From contig NZ_JASZYT010000001.1 of NCBI RefSeq assembly GCF_030316765.1, forward strand, positions 496,001 to 560,000: DNA of 64,000 bases. The letters run 5' to 3'. How positions within the stretch are numbered: position 1 is the first letter of the stretch; the number at the start of each line of letters is the position of its first letter. Source of the stretch: Variovorax saccharolyticus. GTDB lineage: Bacteria; Pseudomonadota; Gammaproteobacteria; Burkholderiales; Burkholderiaceae_C. Positions 1 to 9,706 of this stretch are shown piece after piece. The notes beneath the pieces were generated by a model. The model had not been told where the DNA came from. It did no database searches and saw only the letters and a program-made list of their open reading frames with translations. The position numbers and the translations under genes are program-made.

Positions 1-390
<390 letters not shown>

Positions 391-453
391 ATGCAAACAA
401 TACCGTAAGCCCGGCCGGCCCATGCCGCGTGGGGATACGGCGTGAATCGATCC

Positions 454-1407
454 ATGGGTAAAACCGGCTATTTCACACACCGCGATTGCTGGAAGCACGA
501 CATGGGGTCGGGCCATCCCGAATGCCCGGCACGGCTCGATGCGATCGAAGACCGACTGCTGGTCACCGGCGTCGGCGACGCCCTGGAGCGCATCGAAGTG
601 CCGCTCGCCACGCTGCCGCAGATCACGCGCGCGCACAGCGTGGCCCATATGGAGCATCTCGAGGCCCTCAGCCAGCGGCTGATCGAGGACGCCCCGGCCG
701 GCGGCCCCGACCACGCGCAGATCGATCCCGACACCGCGCTCACCCGCTTCACGGTGCTGGCCGCCCGGCGCGCCGCCGGCGCCGCCATCGCAGCCACCGA
801 CGCGGTGATGGCGGGGACGGTCGACAACGCCTTCTGCGCCGTGCGCCCGCCCGGCCACCACGCCTGCCGCGACAAGGCGATGGGCTTCTGCTTCTTCAAC
901 AACGTCGCGATCGCGGTGCGCCATGCGATCGAGGAGCACGGACTCGAACGGGTCGCGGTGGTCGACTTCGACGTCCACCACGGCAACGGCACCGAAGACA
1001 TCCTCAGCAACGACCCGCGGGTGCTGATGGTCGGGATCTTCCAGCACCCGTTCTATCCGTACAGCGGCACCGAGCACCCGGCGCCGAACATGCTCAACCT
1101 GCCGGTGCCGGCCTACACCAAGGGCATGGACGTGCGCGAACTGATCGAGGCCTGCTGGATGCCGCGGCTCGAGGAGTTCAAGCCGCAGATGATCTTCGTC
1201 AGCGCCGGCTTCGACGCCCATCGCGACGACGAGCTCGGGCAACTGCGACTCAACGAGCACGACTTCGGCTGGATCACCAGCCGCGTGGTCGATGTCGCGC
1301 GCCGGCATTCCGGGGGGCGCATCGTCTCGATGCTCGAAGGCGGCTACAACCTGGATGCCTTGGCGCGCAGCGTCGAGGAGCACCTGCGCGTCCTGGCCGA
1401 TCTCTAG
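454..1407 (+). CDS. Histone deacetylase family protein (acetoin utilization/acetylpolyamine deacetylase-like)
   Basis: A zinc-dependent deacetylase of the HDAC/AcuC/APAH fold, about 317 residues, typical for bacterial single-domain members. The catalytic histidine pair is in [10 protein letters not shown] (residues 131-140), and the zinc ligands fit D173 and H175 of DFDVHHGNG and D254 of AGFDAHRDD. The closing LEGGYNL loop is also present. Bacterial members act on acetylated small molecules such as polyamines or on acetyl-lysine; the substrate cannot be read from sequence. A GTG at 442 in the same frame, preceded by a GGGGAT stretch, would add four residues and is an alternative start. The MscS gene follows after 4 bp, so co-transcription is likely. 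Confidence 0.88.
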   Translation: MGKTGYFTHRDCWKHDMGSGHPECPARLDAIEDRLLVTGVGDALERIEVPLATLPQITRAHSVAHMEHLEALSQRLIEDAPAGGPDHAQIDPDTALTRFTVLAARRAAGAAIAATDAVMAGTVDNAFCAVRPPGHHACRDKAMGFCFFNNVAIAVRHAIEEHGLERVAVVDFDVHHGNGTEDILSNDPRVLMVGIFQHPFYPYSGTEHPAPNMLNLPVPAYTKGMDVRELIEACWMPRLEEFKPQMIFVSAGFDAHRDDELGQLRLNEHDFGWITSRVVDVARRHSGGRIVSMLEGGYNLDALARSVEEHLRVLADL

Positions 1408-1411
1408 CGCG

Positions 1412-2692
1412 ATGAATTTCAGCGAGTTCAGCCAGAAGCTCGGGCAGGTCGAGGCTCGTGGCCTGTGGATCGAGATCGCGATCCTGGCCGGCTGCGTGCT
1501 CGTGGCCTGGGCGGTGTGCCGATGGTTCGGGCGCGACCAGCCGAAGGATTCGATCTGGTTCGGCCAGCGCACCATCGACGGGCTGCTGTTCCCCCTGCTC
1601 GCCCTGCTGTTCACCGACCTTGCGCGGCGTGCCGTGATGGGTTTCCAGACCGTGCTGGTGCTGCGCATCGCGGTGTCGGTCTTCGTCTCGCTGGTGGCGA
1701 TCCGCTTCTTCGCGCGGGTGCTGAGCGCGGTGTTCCCGGCTTCGGCGCTGGCGCGGCTGGTGGAGCGCACCATCTCGTGGCTCGCATGGATCGGCGCCGT
1801 GCTCTGGATCGTCGGGCTGCTGCAGCCGGTGCTGACCGAGCTCGACGAGATCACGCTGGCCTTCGGCCGCACGCGCGTGAGCCTGCGGACCATCTTCGAA
1901 GGCACGCTGTCGGCCGGGCTGGTGCTGGTGATCGCGCTCTGGATCTCGGCCACGGTCGAGAAGCGGATCCTCAGCGAGGCCGTGGCCGACCTGTCGATGC
2001 GCAAGGTGGCGTCGAATGCGATCCGCGCCTTCCTGCTCCTGATCGGCCTGCTGTTCGCGCTGTCGGCGGTCGGCGTCGACCTGACCGCGCTGTCGGTGCT
2101 CGGCGGCGCGCTCGGCGTCGGCCTGGGCTTCGGGCTGCAGAAGCTCGCGGCCAACTACGTGAGCGGCTTCGTGATCCTGCTCGAGCGCTCGATCCGGATC
2201 GGCGACAACGTGCGCGTCGACGGGTTCGAAGGGCGCATCACCGACATCAAGACCCGCTACACCCTGGTGCGCGCCGGCAATGGCCGGGAGTCGATCGTGC
2301 CGAACGAATCGCTGATCACGAGCCGGGTCGAGAACCTCTCGCTGGCCGATCAGAAGTTCAACATCACGACCACCCTGACGGTGGGCTACCAGAGCGATGT
2401 GGCGCAGGTCCAGTCGATCCTGTGCGCGGCGGCCGCAGCCCAGCCGCGCGTGCTGCGGGATCCGGCGCCGATCGCCTTCCTGCTCAACTTCGCGCCCGAC
2501 GGACTCGAGTTCACGCTCAACTTCTGGGTCGCGGATCCGGACAAGGGCAGGGACAACCTGCGCTCGGCCGTCAATGTCGCGATCCTCGCGGAATTGCGAC
2601 GTGCCGGCATCGAGATTCCGTACCCGCAGCGCGTGGTGCGCGTCGAGTCGTTACCGACCGACACTTCTCCGGCCCCTGCGGCTCGCCTATAA
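1412..2692 (+). CDS. MscS-family mechanosensitive ion channel
   Basis: A 426-residue inner-membrane protein with several N-terminal hydrophobic segments, then the MscS pore helix and beta domain. The Gly/Ala-rich pore segment [14 protein letters not shown], followed by [19 protein letters not shown], is the family hallmark. The protein is longer than E. coli MscS (286 residues) because of extra N-terminal membrane segments, as in the MscK/YbdG-like group. The family releases solutes during hypo-osmotic shock. The ATG at 1412 is chosen because it sits just after the upstream stop codon; the frame stays open upstream only by overlapping the deacetylase gene. Confidence 0.9.
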   Translation: MNFSEFSQKLGQVEARGLWIEIAILAGCVLVAWAVCRWFGRDQPKDSIWFGQRTIDGLLFPLLALLFTDLARRAVMGFQTVLVLRIAVSVFVSLVAIRFFARVLSAVFPASALARLVERTISWLAWIGAVLWIVGLLQPVLTELDEITLAFGRTRVSLRTIFEGTLSAGLVLVIALWISATVEKRILSEAVADLSMRKVASNAIRAFLLLIGLLFALSAVGVDLTALSVLGGALGVGLGFGLQKLAANYVSGFVILLERSIRIGDNVRVDGFEGRITDIKTRYTLVRAGNGRESIVPNESLITSRVENLSLADQKFNITTTLTVGYQSDVAQVQSILCAAAAAQPRVLRDPAPIAFLLNFAPDGLEFTLNFWVADPDKGRDNLRSAVNVAILAELRRAGIEIPYPQRVVRVESLPTDTSPAPAARL

Positions 2693-2693
2693 T
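2688..2693 (+). promoter_or_regulatory. Candidate -10 element upstream of etfBA
   Basis: TATAAT is a perfect -10 hexamer overlapping the stop codon of the MscS gene, about 135 bp before etfB. No convincing -35 hexamer is visible at the right distance. The 136-bp gap also contains an inverted GCCGGC pair around 2765-2786. Confidence 0.3.
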
Positions 2694-2828
2694 CGCAAAA
2701 AAGCACGACCGTTCTTTTTCTTCGAGTCCCAGCCCCCTGATTGAAATGAACAGTCCTCGCGGAGGCCGGCGCCTAAAATTGCCGGCTGCCTGCAAGCCCC
2801 GGTTTCGCAATTCAATGGAGTCAAACCA

Positions 2829-3578
2829 ATGAAGATTCTTGTCCCCGTCAAGCGGGTCGTCGACTACAACGTCAAGGTGCGCGTGAAGAGCGACGGCACC
2901 GGCGTCGACATTGCCAACGTGAAGATGAGCATGAACCCCTTCGACGAGATCGCGGTCGAAGAGGCGGTGCGCCTGAAGGAGAAGGGCGCGGCCACCGAGA
3001 TCATCGCGGTCTCGTGCGGCGACGCAAAGTGCCAGGAGACGCTGCGCACGGCGATGGCCATCGGTGCCGACCGCGGCATCCTGGTCGAGACCACGGAAGA
3101 GCTGCAACCCCTCGCAGTCGCCAAGCTGCTGAAGGCGCTGGTCGACAAGGAACAGCCGGCCTTGATCATCCTGGGCAAGCAGGCGATCGACGACGACGCC
3201 AACCAGACCGGCCAGATGCTGGCGGCGCTGGCGGATCTGCCGCAGGCGACCTTCGCCTCGAAGGTGGAAGTGTCGGGCGACAAGGTCAACGTGACGCGTG
3301 AAGTGGACGGCGGGCTGGAGACCATTTCTCTGTCGCTGCCCGCGGTCATCACCACCGACCTGCGCCTGAACGAGCCGCGCTATGTGACCTTGCCGAACAT
3401 CATGAAGGCCAAGAAGAAGCAGCTGGACACGTTCAAGCCTGAAGACCTGGGTGTGGATGTGAAGCCGCGCCTGAAGACCCTGAAGGTCAGTGAGCCGCCG
3501 AAGCGTGGTGCGGGCATCAAGGTGCCTGACGTTGCCACCCTGGTGGACAAGCTCAAGAACGAAGCCAAGGTGATCTGA
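2829..3578 (+). CDS. etfB: Electron transfer flavoprotein subunit beta
   Basis: The small subunit of the cytoplasmic ETF heterodimer, which takes electrons from acyl-CoA dehydrogenases and passes them to ETF-ubiquinone oxidoreductase. It has 249 residues, the normal family length. It opens with [18 protein letters not shown] and contains the AMP-binding/recognition-loop region near [20 protein letters not shown] ribosome-binding site sits about 8 bases before the ATG. etfA follows after 11 bp, and an acyl-CoA dehydrogenase lies just beyond, so the three genes form an electron-transfer unit for fatty acid or acyl-CoA oxidation. Confidence 0.97.
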   Translation: MKILVPVKRVVDYNVKVRVKSDGTGVDIANVKMSMNPFDEIAVEEAVRLKEKGAATEIIAVSCGDAKCQETLRTAMAIGADRGILVETTEELQPLAVAKLLKALVDKEQPALIILGKQAIDDDANQTGQMLAALADLPQATFASKVEVSGDKVNVTREVDGGLETISLSLPAVITTDLRLNEPRYVTLPNIMKAKKKQLDTFKPEDLGVDVKPRLKTLKVSEPPKRGAGIKVPDVATLVDKLKNEAKVI

Positions 3579-3589
3579 GGAACAACGAC

Positions 3590-4525
3590 ATGACCGTACT
3601 TGTTATTGCCGAACACGACCACGCCACGCTCAAGCCGGCGACCCTCAACACCGTGACCGCCGGGATCGCCTGCGCCAGCGGCGACGTCCATGTGCTGGTG
3701 GCCGGCGCCAATGCCGCCGAAGCCGGCAAGGCCGCTTCTCAAGTCGCAGGCGTGGCCAAGGTGATCGTCGCCGACAGCGCCAGCCTCGCCGAGAACCTGG
3801 CCGAGAACGTTGCGGCCCAGGTCCTCGCGATCGCGAAAAACTACAGCCACATCCTGTTCCCCTCGACCGCCAACGGCAAGAACGTGGCGCCGCGCGTGGC
3901 GGCCTTGCTCGATGTCGCCCAGATCAGCGACATCACCAAGGTCGACAGCCCCGACACCTTCGAGCGTCCGATCTACGCGGGCAATGCGATTGCGATCGTG
4001 CAGAGCAGCGATGCGATCAAGGTCGTCACGGTGCGCACCACCGGCTTCGATGCGGCCGCCGCCACCGGTGGCAGCGCCGCAGTGGAAACCGTGGACGGCG
4101 TGGCCGACTCGGGCAAGTCCAGCTTCGTCGGAAGGGAAGTCACCAAGAGCGAACGCCCCGAACTGACGGCCGCCAAGATCATCGTCTCGGGCGGCCGGGC
4201 GCTGGGCAGCGCCGAGAAGTTCCAGGAAGTGATGGCGCCCCTGGCCGACAAGCTCAACGCGGGCCTGGGCGCCAGCCGCGCGGCGGTCGACGCGGGCTAC
4301 GCCCCGAACGACTGGCAAGTGGGCCAGACCGGCAAGATCGTGGCGCCGCAGCTGTACATCGCCGCCGGCATCTCGGGCGCGATCCAGCATCTGGCGGGCA
4401 TGAAGGACTCCAAGGTGATCGTGGCGATCAACAAGGACGAGGAAGCCCCGATCTTCTCGGTGGCCGACTACGGCCTGGTCGCCGACCTGTTCACGGCCGT
4501 GCCGGAACTGGTCAAGGCACTCTGA
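3590..4525 (+). CDS. etfA: Electron transfer flavoprotein subunit alpha
   Basis: The large, FAD-binding subunit of ETF, 311 residues. The C-terminal FAD domain is clear: [15 protein letters not shown], then [26 protein letters not shown] and [12 protein letters not shown], all typical of EtfA. The N-terminal domain pairs with EtfB. The ATG follows a GAGGAAC ribosome-binding site and lies 11 bp after etfB, indicating one transcript. A strong intrinsic terminator lies between this gene and the acyl-CoA dehydrogenase gene. Confidence 0.97.
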   Translation: MTVLVIAEHDHATLKPATLNTVTAGIACASGDVHVLVAGANAAEAGKAASQVAGVAKVIVADSASLAENLAENVAAQVLAIAKNYSHILFPSTANGKNVAPRVAALLDVAQISDITKVDSPDTFERPIYAGNAIAIVQSSDAIKVVTVRTTGFDAAAATGGSAAVETVDGVADSGKSSFVGREVTKSERPELTAAKIIVSGGRALGSAEKFQEVMAPLADKLNAGLGASRAAVDAGYAPNDWQVGQTGKIVAPQLYIAAGISGAIQHLAGMKDSKVIVAINKDEEAPIFSVADYGLVADLFTAVPELVKAL

Positions 4526-4546
4526 TCCTTCAGGACATGTGAGGCG

Positions 4547-4575
4547 AAGGGCATCGTTCGCGGTGCCCTTTTTTT
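4547..4575 (+). terminator. Intrinsic terminator after etfBA
   Basis: AAGGGCA and TGCCCTT form a 7-bp stem with a 10-base loop, followed by a run of seven T residues. It closes the etfBA transcript and implies partial uncoupling from the acyl-CoA dehydrogenase gene that starts 42 bp later. Confidence 0.85.
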
Positions 4576-4616
4576 CACATCGGTTGGTATTCGGCCCAAG
4601 GCCGCAGGAGACATCG

Positions 4617-6407
4617 ATGAGCTATATCGCCCCCCTCAAAGACATGCTGTTCGACATCGAGCACCTCGCGAACATCGCGCAGGTGGCGCAGATGCCGGGC
4701 CTCGAGGACGCGGGCCTCGAAACCGCGCAGGCGGTGCTCGAGGAATGCGCGCGCTTCAACCAGGACGTGATCGCGCCGCTGAACGTGGCGGGCGATCGCG
4801 AGCCTTCGTCGTTCAAGGACGGCAAGGTGACGACCACGCCGGGCTTCAAGGAAGCCTTCGCACAGTACGTGAGCGGTGGCTGGCAGGGCCTGCAGCATCC
4901 GGCGGACTTCGGCGGCCAGGGCCTGCCCAAGACCATCGGCGCGGCCTGCGGCGAGATGCTCAACTCGGCCAACATGAGTTTTGCGCTGTGCCCGCTGCTG
5001 ACCGACGGCGCCACCGAGGCCTTGCTGACGGCCGGCTCCGACGAACTCAAGGCGATCTATCTCGAGAAGCTGGTGAGCGGCCAATGGACCGGCACCATGA
5101 ACCTGACCGAGCCGCAGGCCGGCAGCGACCTCGCGATGGTGCGCAGCCGTGCCGAGCCGCAGGCCGACGGCAGCTACAAGGTGTTCGGCACCAAGATCTT
5201 CATCACCTATGGCGAGCACGACATGGCCGAGAACATCGTCCATCTGGTGCTGGCCCGCGTCACGGGCGCGCCCGAGGGCGTGAAGGGCATCAGCCTGTTC
5301 GTGGTGCCGAAGTTCATGGTGAACAAGGACGGCTCGCTGGGTGAGCGCAACGACGTGCATTGCGTGAGCATCGAGCACAAGCTGGGCATCAAGGCCTCGC
5401 CGACGGCCGTCCTCCAGTATGGCGACCACGGTGGCGCGATCGGCTACCTCGTGGGCCAGGAGAACCGCGGCCTCGAGTACATGTTCATCATGATGAACTC
5501 GGCACGCTATGCGGTGGGCATGCAAGGCATCGCGATTGCCGAGCGCGCCTACCAGCACGCCGTGGCCTACGCCAAGGACCGGGTGCAGAGCCGGCCCGTG
5601 GACGGCTCCATCAACGCCAGCGCGCCGATCATCCATCACCCCGATGTGAAGCGCATGCTGATGACGATGCGTGCCTACACCGAAGGCTGCCGCGCGATGG
5701 CGACGGTGGCCGCGGCCGCCTACGACGCGGCCCACCATCACCCCGACGCCGAGACGCGCAAGCAGAACCAGGCCTTCTACGAATTCATGGTGCCGCTGGT
5801 CAAGGGCTACAGCACCGAGATGAGCCTGGAGGTGGCCTCGCTCGGCGTGCAGGTGCATGGCGGCATGGGCTTCATCGAGGAGACCGGTGCGGCGCAGTAC
5901 CTGCGCGACGCCAAGATCCTGACCATCTACGAAGGCACGACCGCGATCCAGGCCAACGATCTGGTGGGCCGCAAGACGGCGCGCGACGGCGGCCAGACTG
6001 CCAAGGCGATCGCCGCCCAGATCGAGAAGACCGAAGCCGAACTCGCCAAGCGCGACAGCGCCGACGCCCGCGCGGTCGCGAAGAAGCTCAAGGCCGCGCG
6101 CGAAGCCTTCGTGGACGTGGTCGGCTTCGTCGCCGGCCAGACCAAGGCGTCGCCGAACGCGGTGTTCGCGGGCAGCGTGCCCTACCTGATGCTGGCGGGC
6201 AACGTGGTGGTGGGCTGGCAGCTCGCCCGCTCGCTGCTGGTCGCCGAGGACCTCGCGAAGGCCGGCACCGACCTCGCCTTCATGAAGGCCAAGATCGCCA
6301 CGGCGCGCTTCTATGCCGAGCACATCCTGAACAAGGCGCCGGCCATCCGCGACAGCATCGTCGAGGGCGCCGACAGCGTCACGGCGCTCGCACTCGAATC
6401 CTTCTAA
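4617..6407 (+). CDS. Acyl-CoA dehydrogenase, long form with C-terminal extension
   Basis: An FAD-dependent acyl-CoA dehydrogenase of 596 residues, longer than the roughly 390-residue core family. It matches the DmdC/AidB-like class with an extra C-terminal domain. The FAD-binding segment GTMNLTEPQAGSDLA and the late YEGTTAIQANDLVGRK motif are visible; the Glu of YEGTT is the expected catalytic base region. The start is fixed by a GCAGGAG ribosome-binding site at 4604-4610. Electrons probably go to the neighbouring EtfBA. The acyl-CoA substrate (fatty, branched or 3-methylmercaptopropionyl) cannot be decided from sequence. Confidence 0.93.
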   Translation: MSYIAPLKDMLFDIEHLANIAQVAQMPGLEDAGLETAQAVLEECARFNQDVIAPLNVAGDREPSSFKDGKVTTTPGFKEAFAQYVSGGWQGLQHPADFGGQGLPKTIGAACGEMLNSANMSFALCPLLTDGATEALLTAGSDELKAIYLEKLVSGQWTGTMNLTEPQAGSDLAMVRSRAEPQADGSYKVFGTKIFITYGEHDMAENIVHLVLARVTGAPEGVKGISLFVVPKFMVNKDGSLGERNDVHCVSIEHKLGIKASPTAVLQYGDHGGAIGYLVGQENRGLEYMFIMMNSARYAVGMQGIAIAERAYQHAVAYAKDRVQSRPVDGSINASAPIIHHPDVKRMLMTMRAYTEGCRAMATVAAAAYDAAHHHPDAETRKQNQAFYEFMVPLVKGYSTEMSLEVASLGVQVHGGMGFIEETGAAQYLRDAKILTIYEGTTAIQANDLVGRKTARDGGQTAKAIAAQIEKTEAELAKRDSADARAVAKKLKAAREAFVDVVGFVAGQTKASPNAVFAGSVPYLMLAGNVVVGWQLARSLLVAEDLAKAGTDLAFMKAKIATARFYAEHILNKAPAIRDSIVEGADSVTALALESF

Positions 6408-6441
6408 AAACCAGATCTCATCATCGAATCCCGGAGACTCC

Positions 6442-7404
6442 ATGTCCAAGCTGCCGCCCGTGCTCGCCAACCTTCCCCTGCCCATCATCGGCTCGCCCCT
6501 GTTCATCATCAGCAATCCCAAGCTGGTGATCGCCCAGTGCAAGGCCGGCGTGGTCGGCTCGATGCCGGCGCTCAATGCGCGGCCGGCCGCGCAACTCGAG
6601 GAGTGGCTGATCGAGATCACCGAGGAACTGGCCGCCTACAACAAGGCCAACCCCGACAAGCCGGCCGCGCCCTTCGCGATCAACCAGATCGTGCACAAGA
6701 GCAATGACCGGCTCGAACACGACATGGCGATGGTCGTGAAGTACAAGGTGCCGATCGTGATCACCTCGCTCGGTGCGCGCACCGACGTCAACGAAGCGGT
6801 CCACAGCTACGGTGGCGTGACCTTGCACGACATCATCAACAACACCTTCGCGAAGAAGGCGATCGAGAAGGGCGCCGACGGCCTGATCGCGGTCGCGGCG
6901 GGAGCGGGCGGCCATGCCGGGGTCAAGAGCCCGTTCGCGCTGGTCCAGGAGATCCGCCAGTGGTTCGACGGTCCGCTCGCGCTCTCGGGCTCGATCGCCA
7001 ACGGCAGTGCGGTGCTCGCCGCGCAGGCCATGGGTGCCGACTTCGCCTACATCGGCACGGCCTTCATCGCCACCGAGGAGGCGCGTGCCAGCGACGAGTA
7101 CAAGCAGGCGATCGTCGAAGGCAGCTCCGACGACATCGTCTACTCGAATCTGTTCACCGGCGTGCACGGCAACTACCTCGCGCCCAGCATCGTGGCCGCC
7201 GGCATGGACCCGGCCAACCTGCCCGAAGGCGACCTCAAGACCATGAACTTCGGCGGCGGCGAGGGCAGCAAGGCCAAGGCCTGGAAGGACATCTGGGGCT
7301 CGGGCCAGGGCATCGGCGCGGTGACCGAAGTCGCGTCCGCCGCGGCCTTCGTCGAGAAACTGAAGCGCGAGTACTTCGACGCCCGCCGACGTCTCGCCCT
7401 TTAA
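6442..7404 (+). CDS. Nitronate monooxygenase (2-nitropropane dioxygenase family)
   Basis: An FMN-dependent TIM-barrel protein of 320 residues. Visible features are PIIGSPLFIISNPKLV near the N-terminus, GAGGHAG (flavin phosphate region) and the C-terminal FGGGEGSKAKAW segment. Family members oxidise alkyl nitronates; many clade members instead serve unknown fatty-acid-related roles and sit beside acyl-CoA genes, as here. The gene follows the acyl-CoA dehydrogenase by 34 bp with a CGGAG ribosome-binding site, suggesting a shared transcript. Confidence 0.88.
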   Translation: MSKLPPVLANLPLPIIGSPLFIISNPKLVIAQCKAGVVGSMPALNARPAAQLEEWLIEITEELAAYNKANPDKPAAPFAINQIVHKSNDRLEHDMAMVVKYKVPIVITSLGARTDVNEAVHSYGGVTLHDIINNTFAKKAIEKGADGLIAVAAGAGGHAGVKSPFALVQEIRQWFDGPLALSGSIANGSAVLAAQAMGADFAYIGTAFIATEEARASDEYKQAIVEGSSDDIVYSNLFTGVHGNYLAPSIVAAGMDPANLPEGDLKTMNFGGGEGSKAKAWKDIWGSGQGIGAVTEVASAAAFVEKLKREYFDARRRLAL

Positions 7405-7408
7405 GCCC

Positions 7409-8545
7409 ATGGCCCTTCGCGGGACTGCGGCGGGCCGCATGCCGCTGCTCGATGCGGTCAAGGGCGCGGCCTGTGCACTGATCGTCGGCCACCACCTCGC
7501 GCGCTATGGCCCGCTGCAGGAAGGCGCATCCTCGCTGGCACCGGCGCTGTTCGACTGGCTGGCCAACGAAGGCCGGCTCGCGGTGCAGGTGTTCCTCGTG
7601 CTGGCCGGCTTCCTGGCCGCCGGAAGCCTGGCGCCCGACGGCGTGCTGCGGGTCGACCGGCCGCTGGCGCGGATCGGCCAGCGCTACGGCCGGCTGGTCA
7701 TGCCTTACCTGGTGGCGTTGAGCTTCAGCGTGCTGGTGGCCGCGCTGGCCCGGCCCTGGCTCGATGGCGACACGGTGCCGGCCGCACCCGGCCTGGCGCA
7801 GCTGCTCGCGCACGGTCTGCTGCTCCAGGACCTGCTGGGCTTCGACGCACTGTCGACCGGCGTCTGGTACGTGGCGATCGACTTCCAGCTCTTCGTGCTG
7901 GCGCTGGCGGCGATCGGCCTGTCGGAGCTGTTGCAGCGGCGCTGGTCGCTCGACCCCGGGCGCTCGCGGTGGCTGGTCGCGGGGCTGGTGCTGGCGCTGG
8001 TCGTGGCCTCGCTCGCGGTTTTCAACCGCCGCCAGGAACTCGACGCCACGGCGATCTATTTCTTCGGTTCCTACGGCCTGGGCATGCTGGTCTTCTGGAT
8101 CGGGCGCGCCACCCGCGACAGCACCTGGCGCTACGCGATGCTGATGCTGGTCATGGTCGGCGCCGCCGCGCTGGCACTCGAATGGCGCAGCCGCATCGCG
8201 ATCGCGCTGGTCACGGCGCTGGCGGTGGCCGTCGCGCAGCATCGCCATCGGCTCGCGCCCGAGGCCTGGCCCCGCATCGGCGCGCCGCTGGTGCAGCTGG
8301 GCCGCATCTCGTATTCGCTCTTCCTGATCCACTTCCCGGTGCTGATGCTGGTCAGTGCGGCGATGACCTGGCTGTTGCCGGCGACGCCGTGGATCGACCT
8401 GGCAGGCCTGCTGGCGACCTTCGCCCTGTCGATAGCGGCCGCCGCGCTGCTGTATCGCTGGGTCGAGTCGCGGCCCGCCACCTGGCGTGCGGTGCTGGGG
8501 CTGTTCGCGGGCCTGCTGGCCTGCGGCCTGCTCGTTTCCGGCTAG
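7409..8545 (+). CDS. Acyltransferase-3 family integral membrane protein
   Basis: A 378-residue protein with about ten hydrophobic segments. The N-terminal motif LLDAVKGAACALIVGHHLARY carries the conserved His pair of the acyltransferase-3 (OafA-like) family, and FLVLAGFLAAGS matches the second conserved loop. Such proteins transfer acyl groups to surface polysaccharides or other extracytoplasmic acceptors. It begins 4 bp after the nitronate monooxygenase gene, so it is probably expressed with it. Its stop codon overlaps that of the convergent glycosyltransferase gene within the palindrome CTAG. Confidence 0.85.
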   Translation: MALRGTAAGRMPLLDAVKGAACALIVGHHLARYGPLQEGASSLAPALFDWLANEGRLAVQVFLVLAGFLAAGSLAPDGVLRVDRPLARIGQRYGRLVMPYLVALSFSVLVAALARPWLDGDTVPAAPGLAQLLAHGLLLQDLLGFDALSTGVWYVAIDFQLFVLALAAIGLSELLQRRWSLDPGRSRWLVAGLVLALVVASLAVFNRRQELDATAIYFFGSYGLGMLVFWIGRATRDSTWRYAMLMLVMVGAAALALEWRSRIAIALVTALAVAVAQHRHRLAPEAWPRIGAPLVQLGRISYSLFLIHFPVLMLVSAAMTWLLPATPWIDLAGLLATFALSIAAAALLYRWVESRPATWRAVLGLFAGLLACGLLVSG

Positions 8546-9603
8546 CGCTGGCGGCTTCGCCGGTACGCCGCGGCATAGCCGAGTCCGAGCACCTTCGATG
8601 AATTGAGCTGCTGGTGAAACGAGAAGAAGCGCCGGCCTTCCTCGGCCACCGCTTCAGGATCGGCGAACCAGCTCGCCAGCGCGCCTGACAGGGCGACGGC
8701 ATCGCCGTAGGGCAGCCCGTTCGGCAGTGTCCGGTCGGGCGGCAGGCAGTCGCGCGAGCCATCGACATCGGTCAGCAGCGAAGCACGGCCAGCGGCAGCC
8801 GCCTCGATCGTCACGATCCCCTGGCCCTCGATCGAACTGACGAGGATGGCGAAGAGCGATCGCGCATATTCGCTGCGCACATCGGCCACATAGCCGCGGA
8901 AGACCACCCGGTCGGCGATCCCTAGCTTGCGGCACTTCTCTTCGAGCGCGGCGCGCAGCGGCCCCTCGCCGACCAGCACCAGTTCGGCATCGATGCCGCG
9001 GTCACGCAGCAGGGCCCAGGCGTCGATCAGCGTGTCATGGCCCTTCACCGGCACGAATCGGGCGACGCATACGGCTCGCTTGCGCACGGCGGCGATGTCG
9101 ATGGCCGGAGGTTGCTCGGGAAACGGCGTGGGATTGCCGAGCACCTCCACGTCGCGCGTGCGCGTCGTTGCCACGATGTTTTGCTTGACCGAGTCGGTCA
9201 CTGCGATGGCGCGGCGCGGACTGAACAGCCAGAAGGCGGGCGAGAAGCCGTAGGTGAGGTTGCCCGAATAGAGGACGGGGCGGCGCAGCAACGGGCTCAG
9301 AACGGTCAGCACCATCGACAGCCGCCGGTGGTGGACGTGGATCAGATCGATGCCGCGCTCGTCCAGCAGGCGCTTCAGGCGCATCACGCTGCGCCAGAAG
9401 ACCCCGGGATGACCGGACATCAGGCCCAGGTGCTCGATGCGGCCGGGCGGAATCCAGGACAGGTCCTCTTCTTCGTCGCCGTAGCGGCAGCTGACGAAAT
9501 GGTTCTCTATGCCGCAGGGCTGAACCGCCTCGTGGATCCGGCGTATCGCCATCGTGACCCCGCTGCTGCGGTAATAGTTGGGGTTGATCACGCAGATATT
9601 CAT
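8542..9603 (-). CDS. Glycosyltransferase family 4 (group 1)
   Basis: A GT-B fold glycosyltransferase of 353 residues from the ATG at 9603, which begins MNICVINPNYYRSSGVTM. A TTG 21 bases upstream is a weaker alternative. The C-terminal nucleotide-sugar domain is clear: ARFVPVKGHDTLIDAW, VLVGEGPLR, then SIEGQGIVTIEAAAAGR with the E-x7-E type motif. It probably adds a sugar to a surface glycan. It converges on an acyltransferase-3 gene whose family often decorates the same kind of glycan, but no other glycan genes are present, so the product is unknown. Confidence 0.9.
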   Translation of the reverse strand: MNICVINPNYYRSSGVTMAIRRIHEAVQPCGIENHFVSCRYGDEEEDLSWIPPGRIEHLGLMSGHPGVFWRSVMRLKRLLDERGIDLIHVHHRRLSMVLTVLSPLLRRPVLYSGNLTYGFSPAFWLFSPRRAIAVTDSVKQNIVATTRTRDVEVLGNPTPFPEQPPAIDIAAVRKRAVCVARFVPVKGHDTLIDAWALLRDRGIDAELVLVGEGPLRAALEEKCRKLGIADRVVFRGYVADVRSEYARSLFAILVSSIEGQGIVTIEAAAAGRASLLTDVDGSRDCLPPDRTLPNGLPYGDAVALSGALASWFADPEAVAEEGRRFFSFHQQLNSSKVLGLGYAAAYRRSRQR

Positions 9604-9670
9604 GGGCTTCTGGTAGCTTAACAACCCGCGGCTCTGCAGCCGGGGCGTCGCTGCCGTATGATTCTCCAGT

Positions 9671-9688
9671 TTTCAGTAAATACTGAAA
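9671..9688. promoter_or_regulatory. Palindromic operator upstream of cydD
   Basis: TTTCAGTA-AA-TACTGAAA is a perfect 8+2+8 inverted repeat ending 18 bp before the cydD start. A 15/18 match lies upstream of the GbsR-type regulator gene at 16621-16638, which suggests that regulator binds both sites. Confidence 0.7.
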
Positions 9689-9706
9689 TTACAGCAAATC
9701 AAATAC

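Noticed and set aside
4575..6620. A 681-codon open frame on the minus strand
   Set aside because: It lies antisense to the acyl-CoA dehydrogenase, has shadow-type composition and no domain; the plus-strand gene has clear family motifs and a ribosome-binding site.
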